Assembly (NCBI GenBank): GCA_050942695.1
Contig: JBMNNU010000239.1
Location: 1 to 5,237 of the forward strand
Origin: JBMNNU01 sp050942695
Lineage (GTDB): Bacteria; Chloroflexota; UBA6077
Length of the DNA: 5,237 nucleotides
Direction of reading: 5' to 3'
Both the position numbers and the translations under genes were made by a program. This document shows, piece by piece, positions 1 through 5,237 of this stretch. Each line of letters opens with the position of its first letter. Position 1 is the stretch's first letter. The notes under the pieces are model-generated. The model saw only the letters and a program-made list of their open reading frames with translations, was not told where the DNA came from and made no database searches.

Positions 1-1
1 A

Positions 2-610
2 ACGCTGGAGCGGGTCAAACCAGGAATATTCATAGTTGTTCCGGAACTGGCGGTTGTACCCGCTTACCCGCTCAATCGTTATGAAGAGATAGCACAAATT
101 GAGGAGGCTAAGCTGTACCGTAACAATTTGGCGTTGCCGAGAGCTTTGCTGGTGCCCAAGGTGACGGTCGTTCAAGACCCATCTGATGCCCTGGAGGCTA
201 TTCTCGATGACAGCTTTGACCCCAGGCGGGAGGCAGTCTTGGAAGGCCCTGGCATGCCCGGCACAAAAAACAACGACCAGCATATAGGAGAGGTCGTCAT
301 TTCGTCTCAATCACACAATAGTATTCGACTCGAGGTACGCGCCTCCTTACCTGGATTCCTGGTCCTCAATGAGTTATCATACCCCGGTTGGAACGCCTAT
401 GTGGATGGTCAACGGACTCGAGTGTGGCGGGCCAACTACCTGTTCAGGGCAATCGAGATCTCACCCGGGGATCACGAAGTGGAGTTTCGGTTTGAGCCGG
501 ATTCCATGAAGTTGGGCCTCGCCCTCTCTTTGCCTACCCTGGCGCTCCTCTTAACAGCAGCCGTGTATCAATTTGGGAGCCGACAGCATCGGAAGGAGAA
601 AACCCCGTGA
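2..610 (+). CDS. YfhO-like membrane protein, C-terminal part (5' truncated by window)
   Basis: The reading frame is open from position 2 to the TGA at 608-610, giving 202 residues; the true start lies upstream. An internal TTG at 128 is unlikely to be the start, because coding sense continues before it and the family motif crosses it. Features typical of the YfhO family are visible: LYRNNLALPRALLV (about residues 38-51), a DPRREAVLE segment (about 73-81), a beta-rich region with YPGWNAYVDG (about 127-136) and RANYLFRAIEISPGDHEVEF (about 143-162). A single hydrophobic helix follows (about 171-191), then a basic tail (GSRQHRKEKTP) that would face the cytoplasm. Known YfhO-like proteins are large polytopic GT-C-type proteins linked to glycosylation of envelope polymers such as lipoteichoic acid. 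The substrate here is unknown. The visible part is the extracytoplasmic C-terminal domain plus the last membrane anchor; the catalytic N-terminal part is outside the window. Confidence 0.85.
   Translation, partial: TLERVKPGIFIVVPELAVVPAYPLNRYEEIAQIEEAKLYRNNLALPRALLVPKVTVVQDPSDALEAILDDSFDPRREAVLEGPGMPGTKNNDQHIGEVVISSQSHNSIRLEVRASLPGFLVLNELSYPGWNAYVDGQRTRVWRANYLFRAIEISPGDHEVEFRFEPDSMKLGLALSLPTLALLLTAAVYQFGSRQHRKEKTP
591..598 (+). promoter_or_regulatory. Ribosome binding site for the Trm112-like gene
   Basis: GGAAGGAG lies inside the last codons of the YfhO-like gene, 8 nt before the GTG at 607. It supports the GTG start and a GTGA stop/start overlap, and so translational coupling of the two genes. 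Confidence 0.75.
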
Positions 611-798
611 CAATCGACAAAGATCTCTTGGAAATCCTGGCGTGCCCAGACTGTAAAGCTCCGGTCACACAAGAAGGCGATTGGATAGTCTGCACCGCTT
701 CTGAGAAATGCGGCAAGAGGTACCCCATCAGAGATGGTATCCCGATCATGCTGATCGATGAGGCCGTGGATCCGCATAAGGACAGCCCTGAGTCCTAA
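607..798 (+). CDS. Trm112-like zinc-ribbon protein (UPF0434/YcaR type)
   Basis: This 63-residue protein fits the usual length (about 60) of bacterial Trm112-like proteins. It has the family pattern LLEILACPDCK (residues 7-17), a second cysteine pair at C29 and C35, and the signature YPIRDGIPIML (39-49) followed by DEA. C13, C16, C29 and C35 are the likely zinc ligands. It starts at GTG, which overlaps the previous stop codon by 4 bp and has a good Shine-Dalgarno sequence 8 nt upstream. Eukaryotic and archaeal Trm112 is an activating partner of methyltransferases. The role of free-standing bacterial homologues is not settled; E. coli ycaR lies between lpxK and kdsB, so an envelope-sugar context is not new. 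No methyltransferase is visible here, so the partner is unknown. It could be a small accessory protein of the upstream membrane protein or simply co-transcribed. Confidence 0.9.
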   Translation: MTIDKDLLEILACPDCKAPVTQEGDWIVCTASEKCGKRYPIRDGIPIMLIDEAVDPHKDSPES

Positions 799-817
799 AG
801 TGGAGCCTCGTACCGCA

Positions 818-862
818 GGACGGATCGGACGAATCAGACGGTTGGACCGATTGGCCCAATCC
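818..862 (+). repeat. Degenerate 9-nt periodic repeat in the intergenic gap
   Basis: Five consecutive 9-nt blocks can be laid out in phase: GGACGGATC, GGACGAATC, AGACGGTTG, GACCGATTG, GCCCAATCC. The first two differ at one position, the third is more diverged, and the last two resemble the reverse-complement sense of the unit. The end also forms a small dyad, GATTG-GCC-CAATC (849-861). It does not read as coding sequence. It may be a remnant of a dispersed low-complexity intergenic repeat; whether copies exist elsewhere in the genome cannot be seen here. Confidence 0.5.
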
Positions 863-876
863 AGGCTATAGACCAA

Positions 877-892
877 ATATCTGTTGAGATAT
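877..892 (+). promoter_or_regulatory. Perfect 6-4-6 inverted repeat upstream of the radical SAM start
   Basis: ATATCT-GTTG-AGATAT is a perfect dyad ending 11 nt before the ATG at 904. It occupies the place where a Shine-Dalgarno sequence would be expected, and no AGGAG-like motif is visible between it and the start. It could be an operator or a weak hairpin affecting ribosome access. A chance AT-rich palindrome is also possible. Confidence 0.3.
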
Positions 893-903
893 GGTAATCA
901 GCG

Positions 904-1953
904 ATGAATAGCATCGGCGGTGCGCAGAATCTGCTAGTGAAATTTCGCCGGCATAGAGCGGTCCTGCACCCGCGCACTTTCAGCTTTCTGTTTCACTGGC
1001 TTCGCCGAAGCCCGAAAGTCCCATATCTGCCGCTGAAGCTCCACCTTGAGCCTACTAGCAACTGCAATTTACGCTGCGTCATGTGTCCTCAAAGCATGGG
1101 CGCGACCAAGGGCAACGGATACATGGATATGGGGCTTTACCAGAAGATTATAGATGAGGTGAAGGAGTACGTCCTGGAAATCAATCTCTTTTTCCGGGGA
1201 GAACCCCTTCTTCACCCCAATATCGTCGACATGGTCCGTATAGCTCAAGCTGCAGGAATAACCGTTCACCTAAACACCAACGCTACCCTATTGCGGGGTC
1301 GATTGATTGAAAGGCTTTTGGATGCGAAGCTGGACAAGCTGACCATCAGCTTCGACGCCGGGGAGAAAGAAGCTTACGAACAAATGCGCCGCGGGGCGAA
1401 ATTCGAGAAAACGCTGGAAAATGTTCAGGCGTTTCTCAAGGCAAAGGCAGCATACGGAGTTAATTATCCATATACTGCGATACAGGTCATCCGTTTCTTC
1501 GACCCAGCCGCCTCAGGCCCAACGATTCCGGAAAAATTCATCCACCTCTTCGATGGCTTGCCGGTGGACGAATTTGACCCCCTCTGGGCCCATGGTTGGG
1601 CGGGAACAATGAAGGAAAGCGAAAGCTTCCAAGCAGCCCCGTATGGCCATAACTATTACCCGTGCAATTGGCTATGGAAATCGCTCGCCATCTGCTGGGA
1701 CGGAAAGGTTGCTACCTGCTGTGGTGATTTCGGGCCAAGCGAAGTCTTCGGCGATCTCAACAATGAAAAGCTAAAAGATATCTGGAACAGCCCCCAAATG
1801 GTGAGAATCAGGACACTCCAACGGGAAAGGAAGCTAAAAGAACTTCCTCTCTGCCAGAATTGTGACGCACTCTGGCAGCCCGACGGCGCTCGCTGGAGAT
1901 TGTTCTCTACCTGCTCTCGCCTGGCCGGGCTAACCTACAGAGGCGGACCGTAA
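904..1953 (+). CDS. Radical SAM/SPASM domain protein of unknown substrate
   Basis: This 349-residue protein has the radical SAM cluster motif CNLRCVMC, with C54, C58 and C61 as ligands of the SAM-binding 4Fe-4S cluster. RGEPLLHP (98-105) is the GGEP-type SAM-contact motif and LNTNATLL (123-130) a following barrel strand. The C-terminal part has a SPASM/twitch pattern: C254, the WDGKVATCC stretch with C272/C273, FGDLNNEKLKDIWNSPQM (282-299) and C317-x2-C320, which would bind an auxiliary iron-sulfur cluster. C264 and C337 are extra cysteines. The ATG at 904 is the first usable start, since an in-frame TAA lies at 895-897; no strong ribosome site is seen. The next glycosyltransferase begins 2 nt after its stop. 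Proteins of this architecture are common in polysaccharide clusters, where most have no assigned reaction; others mature peptides. I infer modification of a sugar or glycolipid, but peptide or cofactor chemistry is not excluded. The protein is cytosolic, with no signal peptide. Confidence 0.9.
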   Translation: MNSIGGAQNLLVKFRRHRAVLHPRTFSFLFHWLRRSPKVPYLPLKLHLEPTSNCNLRCVMCPQSMGATKGNGYMDMGLYQKIIDEVKEYVLEINLFFRGEPLLHPNIVDMVRIAQAAGITVHLNTNATLLRGRLIERLLDAKLDKLTISFDAGEKEAYEQMRRGAKFEKTLENVQAFLKAKAAYGVNYPYTAIQVIRFFDPAASGPTIPEKFIHLFDGLPVDEFDPLWAHGWAGTMKESESFQAAPYGHNYYPCNWLWKSLAICWDGKVATCCGDFGPSEVFGDLNNEKLKDIWNSPQMVRIRTLQRERKLKELPLCQNCDALWQPDGARWRLFSTCSRLAGLTYRGGP

Positions 1954-1955
1954 AA

Positions 1956-3110
1956 TTGAGAGTCCTGTTAGTTTCAAACCTTTTCCCTCCCGATATCGGC
2001 GGCCCCGCTACCTATGTATCGCGGCTCGCCAACGACCTTCACCAGCGAGGCCACTCAGTCCAACTGCTGGTGTGCGCTGAAGATCCATCCAAAGGCGATA
2101 ATTACCCTTTCCCTGTGCATCGGGTGTCTCGGCGAACCTTTATGCCGTTGAGAATGCTGATCGTTCTGCTATGGGTGCTCTGGTACGGCCGAAAAGCAGA
2201 CTTGATATACGTCAACGGCCTCGAGCTGCCGGGAGTTCTGGGATCTCGTCTGTTGAGAAAACCGGCCGCACTCAAGGTTGTTGGGGACTTCGCCTGGGAA
2301 TATGCCGTCCGGCATGGATGGACCAACGACGGCATCGACCATTTTCAGACTGCGAGATACGGGCGCAAGGTAGAGCTGGTCCGTAAACTTGAGCACTGGT
2401 ACGCTAGGCATGTGGACCGCGTTATTACACCAAGCCTTTACCTGAAGGGCATAGTAGCTGGATGGGGCGTACCCGCCGGGCGGATCAGCGTGGTTTACAA
2501 CGCCCTGACCAGCCGGTTCGATGGCTCGATTAGCAAAGAAGAAGCCCGCCAAAAAGTTGGGCTATCCAGCACCCTGGTGTTGACCGTAGCTCGACTGTAT
2601 AAGTGGAAGAACATCGACGTATTGATCAAGCTCGTTCCCGACCTTCCGCCCGAGAGCAAGCTGGTTATCGTTGGGGATGGCCCCGAGGAGGAATACCTCA
2701 AGGGGTTGGCCGCTGAAGTGGGTGTGGCTGATAGAGTGATCTTCGTGGGGAGAGTGCCACAAGCTCAGGTAGCACTATACCTGCGCGCCGCCGATGTCTT
2801 CGTCCTCAACACTCGCTATGAAGGCCTATCCCATACCATACTGGAATGCATGGATGTGGGGATCCCGGTAGTAGCTACGGCTGTGGGCGGCAACATGGAG
2901 CTGATCGAAGACGGGTTCAATGGCTTCCTCGTGCCTGTAGACGACCGCAGGCAGATTGTATCAGCCGTTCGAAAGCTGTTGTACGACCGCAATGTGCGAG
3001 ATGCCTTCGTCCAACGATCCAAAGAGAAGGTAAAGGACGCATCCTGGGAAAGGTTGGTAGACACGACTGTGGGTATCTTGGAACAGGTAGCCAAAGGGGT
3101 TAGAGAATGA
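1956..3110 (+). CDS. GT4-family glycosyltransferase (GT-B fold), TTG start
   Basis: This 384-residue protein has the two-Rossmann-domain layout of retaining GT4 enzymes. The N-terminal acceptor domain opens with MRVLLVSNLFPPDIGGPATY, including the glycine-rich GGPATY loop (15-20). A hydrophobic stretch at about 67-77 may help membrane contact. The C-terminal Glycos_transf_1 domain shows VARLYKWKN (211-219, with R213 and K218 at the usual phosphate-binding places), VIVGDGPEEEYL (237-248) and the E-x7-E motif with E289 and E297. The TTG at 1956 is chosen because the family's first strand begins exactly there, 2 nt after the radical SAM stop; a weak GAGG lies about 12 nt upstream. It would move a sugar from a nucleotide-sugar to a lipid-linked or polysaccharide acceptor at the inner face of the membrane. 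Donor and acceptor cannot be told from the sequence. It is probably in one transcript with its neighbours. Confidence 0.92.
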   Translation: MRVLLVSNLFPPDIGGPATYVSRLANDLHQRGHSVQLLVCAEDPSKGDNYPFPVHRVSRRTFMPLRMLIVLLWVLWYGRKADLIYVNGLELPGVLGSRLLRKPAALKVVGDFAWEYAVRHGWTNDGIDHFQTARYGRKVELVRKLEHWYARHVDRVITPSLYLKGIVAGWGVPAGRISVVYNALTSRFDGSISKEEARQKVGLSSTLVLTVARLYKWKNIDVLIKLVPDLPPESKLVIVGDGPEEEYLKGLAAEVGVADRVIFVGRVPQAQVALYLRAADVFVLNTRYEGLSHTILECMDVGIPVVATAVGGNMELIEDGFNGFLVPVDDRRQIVSAVRKLLYDRNVRDAFVQRSKEKVKDASWERLVDTTVGILEQVAKGVRE

Positions 3111-4303
3111 CATCCGCTGGCAAACTAAAAGTGATCTCCATTGGCCTCGATCCCACAATTGCCCTCGTAGACCCCTCCGTCGGCAGCAGAGGGGACTCCC
3201 GTCGGAGACAGGAGGAGTACGCCGAATTTGCCGATACATATACGGCTATCGTTAAGACGCCACGTTCTTCCAAGTATCGATCATACAGTTGGGGAAATGG
3301 ACACGCTGTATTACCGACGCTTTCACCGGGAGCCTGGCGTTTCCCCTGGGATGCCTATCAACTCGCCGCCAAAGTCTATCGAGAGCAGGGTGCCGACCTG
3401 GTCGTGACTCAAGATCCCTTCTCCACCGGTCTCGCTGGGTACTGGCTCAAGAAGCGCCTCGGCCTTCCACTCTGTATTCAAGTCCACAACGACATGATTG
3501 GGTGCGAGTGGTGGATGCGCGAATCGTGGGCCAACCGGTTGATGGAGCCGCTGGGAGCCTGGCTGGTTCGCCGGGCCGATACGGTGCAGGTGGTTAGCAA
3601 CACTATCCGCAACCGATTGATGGCCAGGGGGATGGACCCGAACAGGAGCTGGAACATAATGACGGGAGCCGGGATCGACTGCAGCCAGTTCCAACAAGCA
3701 GACGGCACCGGGATCCGGACAAAAGCGCTGGGTTCTCGATACCGGCAACTAGTGCTGTTCATGGGGCGGTTGGTCAAGCAAAAGGACCTTCCAACTTTAC
3801 TGAAGGCGGCATCACTGGTCGCCAAACAGATCCCCGACACCCTATTTCTCCTGGTAGGCGACGGGGAAGAAAGGGCAACCCTTCAGGGGTTACTGCCGAG
3901 CCTGGGACTTGAGGATAACCTTTCCATTATCCAGGGGGTAGGGCCTGACGAAGCACCTAAATACTTCGCTGCCTGTGACATCTTCGTCATGTCATCGGTC
4001 TACGAGGGCAAAGCTCGAGCATTGGTAGAAGCGGCTTGCGCGGCAAAGCCGATCGTAACCACCGAGGTCAGCGGAGCCGATGAGGTGGTAGTAGACGGAG
4101 AATCCGGATTCATTGTCCCAATACGCGATTCAGCAGCCCTGTCAGATCGCATCCTATCCCTTTTACGAAATCCTCAAAAAGCCAACGAGATGGGCCGTAA
4201 GGGACGACAGATCGCCTGCGAAAGATACGACAGGAAAAACAACTTGGCGATGATGGTGCGCATGTGGGAAGCCACCGTCGCCTACAGAGACTCCTCTCAC
4301 TGA
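3107..4303 (+). CDS. GT4-family glycosyltransferase (GT-B fold), second copy
   Basis: This 398-residue protein starts at an ATG that overlaps the previous stop as ATGA; AAAGGGG (3093-3099) lies 7 nt upstream, so coupled translation is likely. The C-terminal donor domain is clear: FMGRLVKQKDLPTLLKA (218-234, R221 and K226), LLVGDGEERATL (248-259), the E-x7-E motif in YEGKARALVEAA (E300, E308), then VSGADEVVVDGESGF (321-335). The N-terminal domain is less usual. Instead of an early GGxxxH loop it has a polar segment, SRGDSRRRQEEYAEFADTY (27-45), a layout I recall from some GT4 subgroups. TQDPFSTGLAGYWL (101-114) and IQVHNDMIGCEWW (124-136) look like acceptor-domain motifs. It is not a recent duplicate of the upstream transferase, because similarity is confined to family motifs. 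Its last codons lie inside a CTC/GAG-rich repeat, so the C-terminus after about VAYRD may be repeat-derived. Donor and acceptor are unknown. Confidence 0.92.
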   Translation: MTSAGKLKVISIGLDPTIALVDPSVGSRGDSRRRQEEYAEFADTYTAIVKTPRSSKYRSYSWGNGHAVLPTLSPGAWRFPWDAYQLAAKVYREQGADLVVTQDPFSTGLAGYWLKKRLGLPLCIQVHNDMIGCEWWMRESWANRLMEPLGAWLVRRADTVQVVSNTIRNRLMARGMDPNRSWNIMTGAGIDCSQFQQADGTGIRTKALGSRYRQLVLFMGRLVKQKDLPTLLKAASLVAKQIPDTLFLLVGDGEERATLQGLLPSLGLEDNLSIIQGVGPDEAPKYFAACDIFVMSSVYEGKARALVEAACAAKPIVTTEVSGADEVVVDGESGFIVPIRDSAALSDRILSLLRNPQKANEMGRKGRQIACERYDRKNNLAMMVRMWEATVAYRDSSH

Positions 4304-4321
4304 AGGAGAGGGATTCGTTTT
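4293..4321 (+). terminator. Possible weak terminator formed by the repeat
   Basis: The hairpin CCTCTC-ACTGAAG-GAGAGG (4293-4311) is followed after 2 nt by TTCGTTTT (4314-4321), a broken T-rich tract. This could end or attenuate transcription after the glycosyltransferase. The stem is short, it contains the stop codon in its loop, and a stronger alternative pairing uses the same arm, so the call is weak. Confidence 0.25.
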
Positions 4322-4362
4322 CTCCCTCTCCCGCTACAGTGGGAGATGGTCGGGGTGAGGGC
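4293..4362 (+). repeat. CTC/GAG-rich palindromic intergenic repeat (REP/MITE-like)
   Basis: Four alternately complementary arms are visible: CCTCTC (4293-4298), GGAGAGGGA (4305-4313), CCCTCTCCC (4324-4332) and GGGAGATGG (4341-4349), followed by TCGGGGTGAGGGC (4350-4362). Arm 1 pairs with part of arm 2 (6 bp), TCCCTCTCC (4323-4331) pairs with arm 2 over 9 bp, and arm 3 pairs with arm 4 at 8 of 9 positions, so alternative folds compete. The wording CCCTCTCCC...GGGAGAGGGTCGGGGTGAGGG is a recurrent intergenic motif I recall from many bacterial genomes; that is memory, not a search. The element runs into the 3' end of the second glycosyltransferase and includes its TGA stop at 4301-4303. No transposase or target-site duplication is seen. 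Confidence 0.7.
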
Positions 4363-4400
4363 TCATATCAAGGGCTTACCCTAAAGAGAACGGGAAATGT

Positions 4401-4406
4401 GAGGTG
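4401..4406 (+). promoter_or_regulatory. Ribosome binding site for the Gfo/Idh/MocA gene
   Basis: GAGGTG lies 6 nt before the ATG at 4413 and fixes that start. An in-frame GTG at 4404 overlaps this site and is therefore unlikely to be used. The stretch between the repeat and this site (4363-4400) holds no convincing promoter. Confidence 0.7.
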
Positions 4407-4412
4407 ACAAAT

Positions 4413-5237
4413 ATGTCAGACACCCGTAAAGACGGGGTCTTGAACTTCGCCATACTGGGATGCGGCAGAATAGCCTCTCGCCACGCAGACGCTATCTGGG
4501 CTAGAGGCGACACAAGGTTGATCGCTGTTTGCGATGCAAGTGAGCAACGGGCTTCGCGAATGGCCTCCCAATACGGTTGCGAAGCCTACTCCGACTATGA
4601 AAGATTGCTGAATAGATCGGATCTGGACGTTGTATGCATCTGCACCCCGAGTGGATTGCACGCATCTCAAGGCATCCAGGCTGCAAAGGCCGGCAAGCAC
4701 GTAATCGTCGAAAAGCCGATGGCGCTCACTCTCGAAGACGCCGATCTGCTTGAGAAAAGCTGTAGAGAGTCGGGAGTTAAGCTAACAGTCGTGCTCCAGA
4801 ATCGCTACAACGCCCCCATGAAGCGGCTGCGTGAGGCAGTGGACGCCGGCAAGCTAGGGAGGTTGCTGCTAGCAACGGTTACAGTGCGCTGGTACCGCCC
4901 ACAGGAATATTACTCCGGCGATAATTGGCACGGCACCTGGGCTATGGATGGCGGGGCTCTAATGAACCAGACTATCCACCACATCGACGCCCTGCAATGG
5001 ATGATGGGCGAAGTGGATAGCGTCTTCGCCTATACTGCCACACTTGCGCATCAAATGGAGGCCGAGGATACCGGCGTAGGTGTCGTCAGGTTTAAAGGCG
5101 GGGCATTGGGCTCCATCGAGGGGTCAACCATCACCTACCCCGCCAACATCGAAGGCTCCCTTGCGGTCTTCGGGCAGAAAGGGTCAATCAAAATCGGAGG
5201 CAACTCCCTAGACCGGATCGACTTCTGGAAGGTAGAG
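4413..5237 (+). CDS. Gfo/Idh/MocA-family NAD(P)-dependent sugar dehydrogenase, WlbA-like (3' truncated by window)
   Basis: The frame is open from the ATG at 4413 to the window end, 275 residues with no stop; family members are usually about 320-400 residues. The N-terminal Rossmann domain shows FAILGCGRIASRHADAI (12-28), with the GxGxxA dinucleotide loop at 16-21 and D41 at the end of the second strand, as in NAD-preferring members. CTPSGLHA (77-84) and the family hallmark EKP (100-102, with catalytic K101) follow. The second domain has QNRYNAPMKRLR (129-140), VRWYRPQEYY (158-167), WHGTWAMDGGALMNQ (172-186) and the catalytic-site HHID (189-192). The RWYRPQEYY and GTWAMDGGALMNQ patterns recall WlbA/WbpB-type enzymes, which oxidise C3 of UDP-N-acetylglucosaminuronic acid on the way to diacetamido-uronic acids. 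The exact substrate is inferred; other sugar or inositol dehydrogenases are possible. It has its own ribosome site, and a 109-bp gap with a repeat separates it from the transferases. Confidence 0.92.
   Translation, partial: MSDTRKDGVLNFAILGCGRIASRHADAIWARGDTRLIAVCDASEQRASRMASQYGCEAYSDYERLLNRSDLDVVCICTPSGLHASQGIQAAKAGKHVIVEKPMALTLEDADLLEKSCRESGVKLTVVLQNRYNAPMKRLREAVDAGKLGRLLLATVTVRWYRPQEYYSGDNWHGTWAMDGGALMNQTIHHIDALQWMMGEVDSVFAYTATLAHQMEAEDTGVGVVRFKGGALGSIEGSTITYPANIEGSLAVFGQKGSIKIGGNSLDRIDFWKVE

Noticed and set aside
128..610. A complete small 160-residue gene starting at TTG 128
   Set aside because: The frame is open back to position 2 with coding sense, and the LYRNNLALPRALLV family motif spans the TTG, so this is the tail of a larger gene.
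818..862. CRISPR array
   Set aside because: The units are 9 nt, degenerate and directly adjacent, with no spacers, and no cas gene is nearby.
842..872. Possible promoter TTGGAC ... TATAGA before the radical SAM gene
   Set aside because: The spacing is 19 nt, or 17 nt only with the poor -10 box GCTATA, and the -35 lies within the 9-nt repeat. The match is too weak to call.
568..876. Minus-strand open frame of 102 codons across the Trm112-like gene and the gap
   Set aside because: It is antisense to a gene with clear family motifs, has no recognisable domain, and its composition looks like a shadow frame.
799..903. A hidden precursor peptide for the radical SAM/SPASM protein
   Set aside because: No open frame on the + strand in this gap has a start, a ribosome site and a plausible core; a TAA at 895 closes the frame of the radical SAM gene. 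The gap after the transferases is also non-coding.
3323..3840. Minus-strand open frames of 120-141 codons inside the second glycosyltransferase
   Set aside because: They overlap fully with a well-supported gene, and their proline-, arginine- and serine-rich translations have no family features.

Overview
The window holds the middle of a cell-envelope polysaccharide or glycoconjugate gene region from a bacterium. All genes are on the + strand, packed head to tail. The G+C content looks moderate, start codons vary (GTG, TTG, ATG), and several genes overlap by 4 bp. The protein types (a YfhO-like membrane protein, Trm112-like protein, radical SAM/SPASM protein, GT4 glycosyltransferases and a Gfo/Idh/MocA dehydrogenase), together with two intergenic repeat types, would suit a Chloroflexota-like or similar environmental bacterium. 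That taxonomic guess is weak, because no marker gene is present.

Layout. Positions 2-610 are the C-terminal 202 residues of a large YfhO-like membrane protein that begins before the window. It is joined by a GTGA overlap to a 63-residue Trm112-like zinc-ribbon protein (607-798). A 105-bp gap (799-903) holds a degenerate 9-nt periodic repeat and a perfect 6-4-6 dyad just before the next start. Then come a radical SAM/SPASM protein (904-1953), a GT4 glycosyltransferase starting with TTG 2 nt later (1956-3110), and a second GT4 glycosyltransferase overlapping by ATGA (3107-4303). A CTC/GAG-rich palindromic repeat (about 4293-4362) covers the last codons of the second glycosyltransferase and part of the next gap. 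Finally, a Gfo/Idh/MocA oxidoreductase (4413 to the window end, truncated) has a clear Shine-Dalgarno sequence and resembles WlbA/WbpB-type UDP-sugar-acid 3-dehydrogenases.

How they may work together (inference). The dehydrogenase would make a keto-sugar nucleotide on the way to an amino or diacetamido sugar. The two cytosolic GT4 enzymes would add sugars to a lipid-linked acceptor, and the YfhO-like protein would act as a membrane GT-C-type glycosyltransferase. The radical SAM protein is the unexplained member: it is tightly linked to the two transferases and its substrate cannot be read from the sequence. No clearly new system is demonstrated. The best leads are the radical SAM-GT-GT cassette and the two repeat-bearing gaps.
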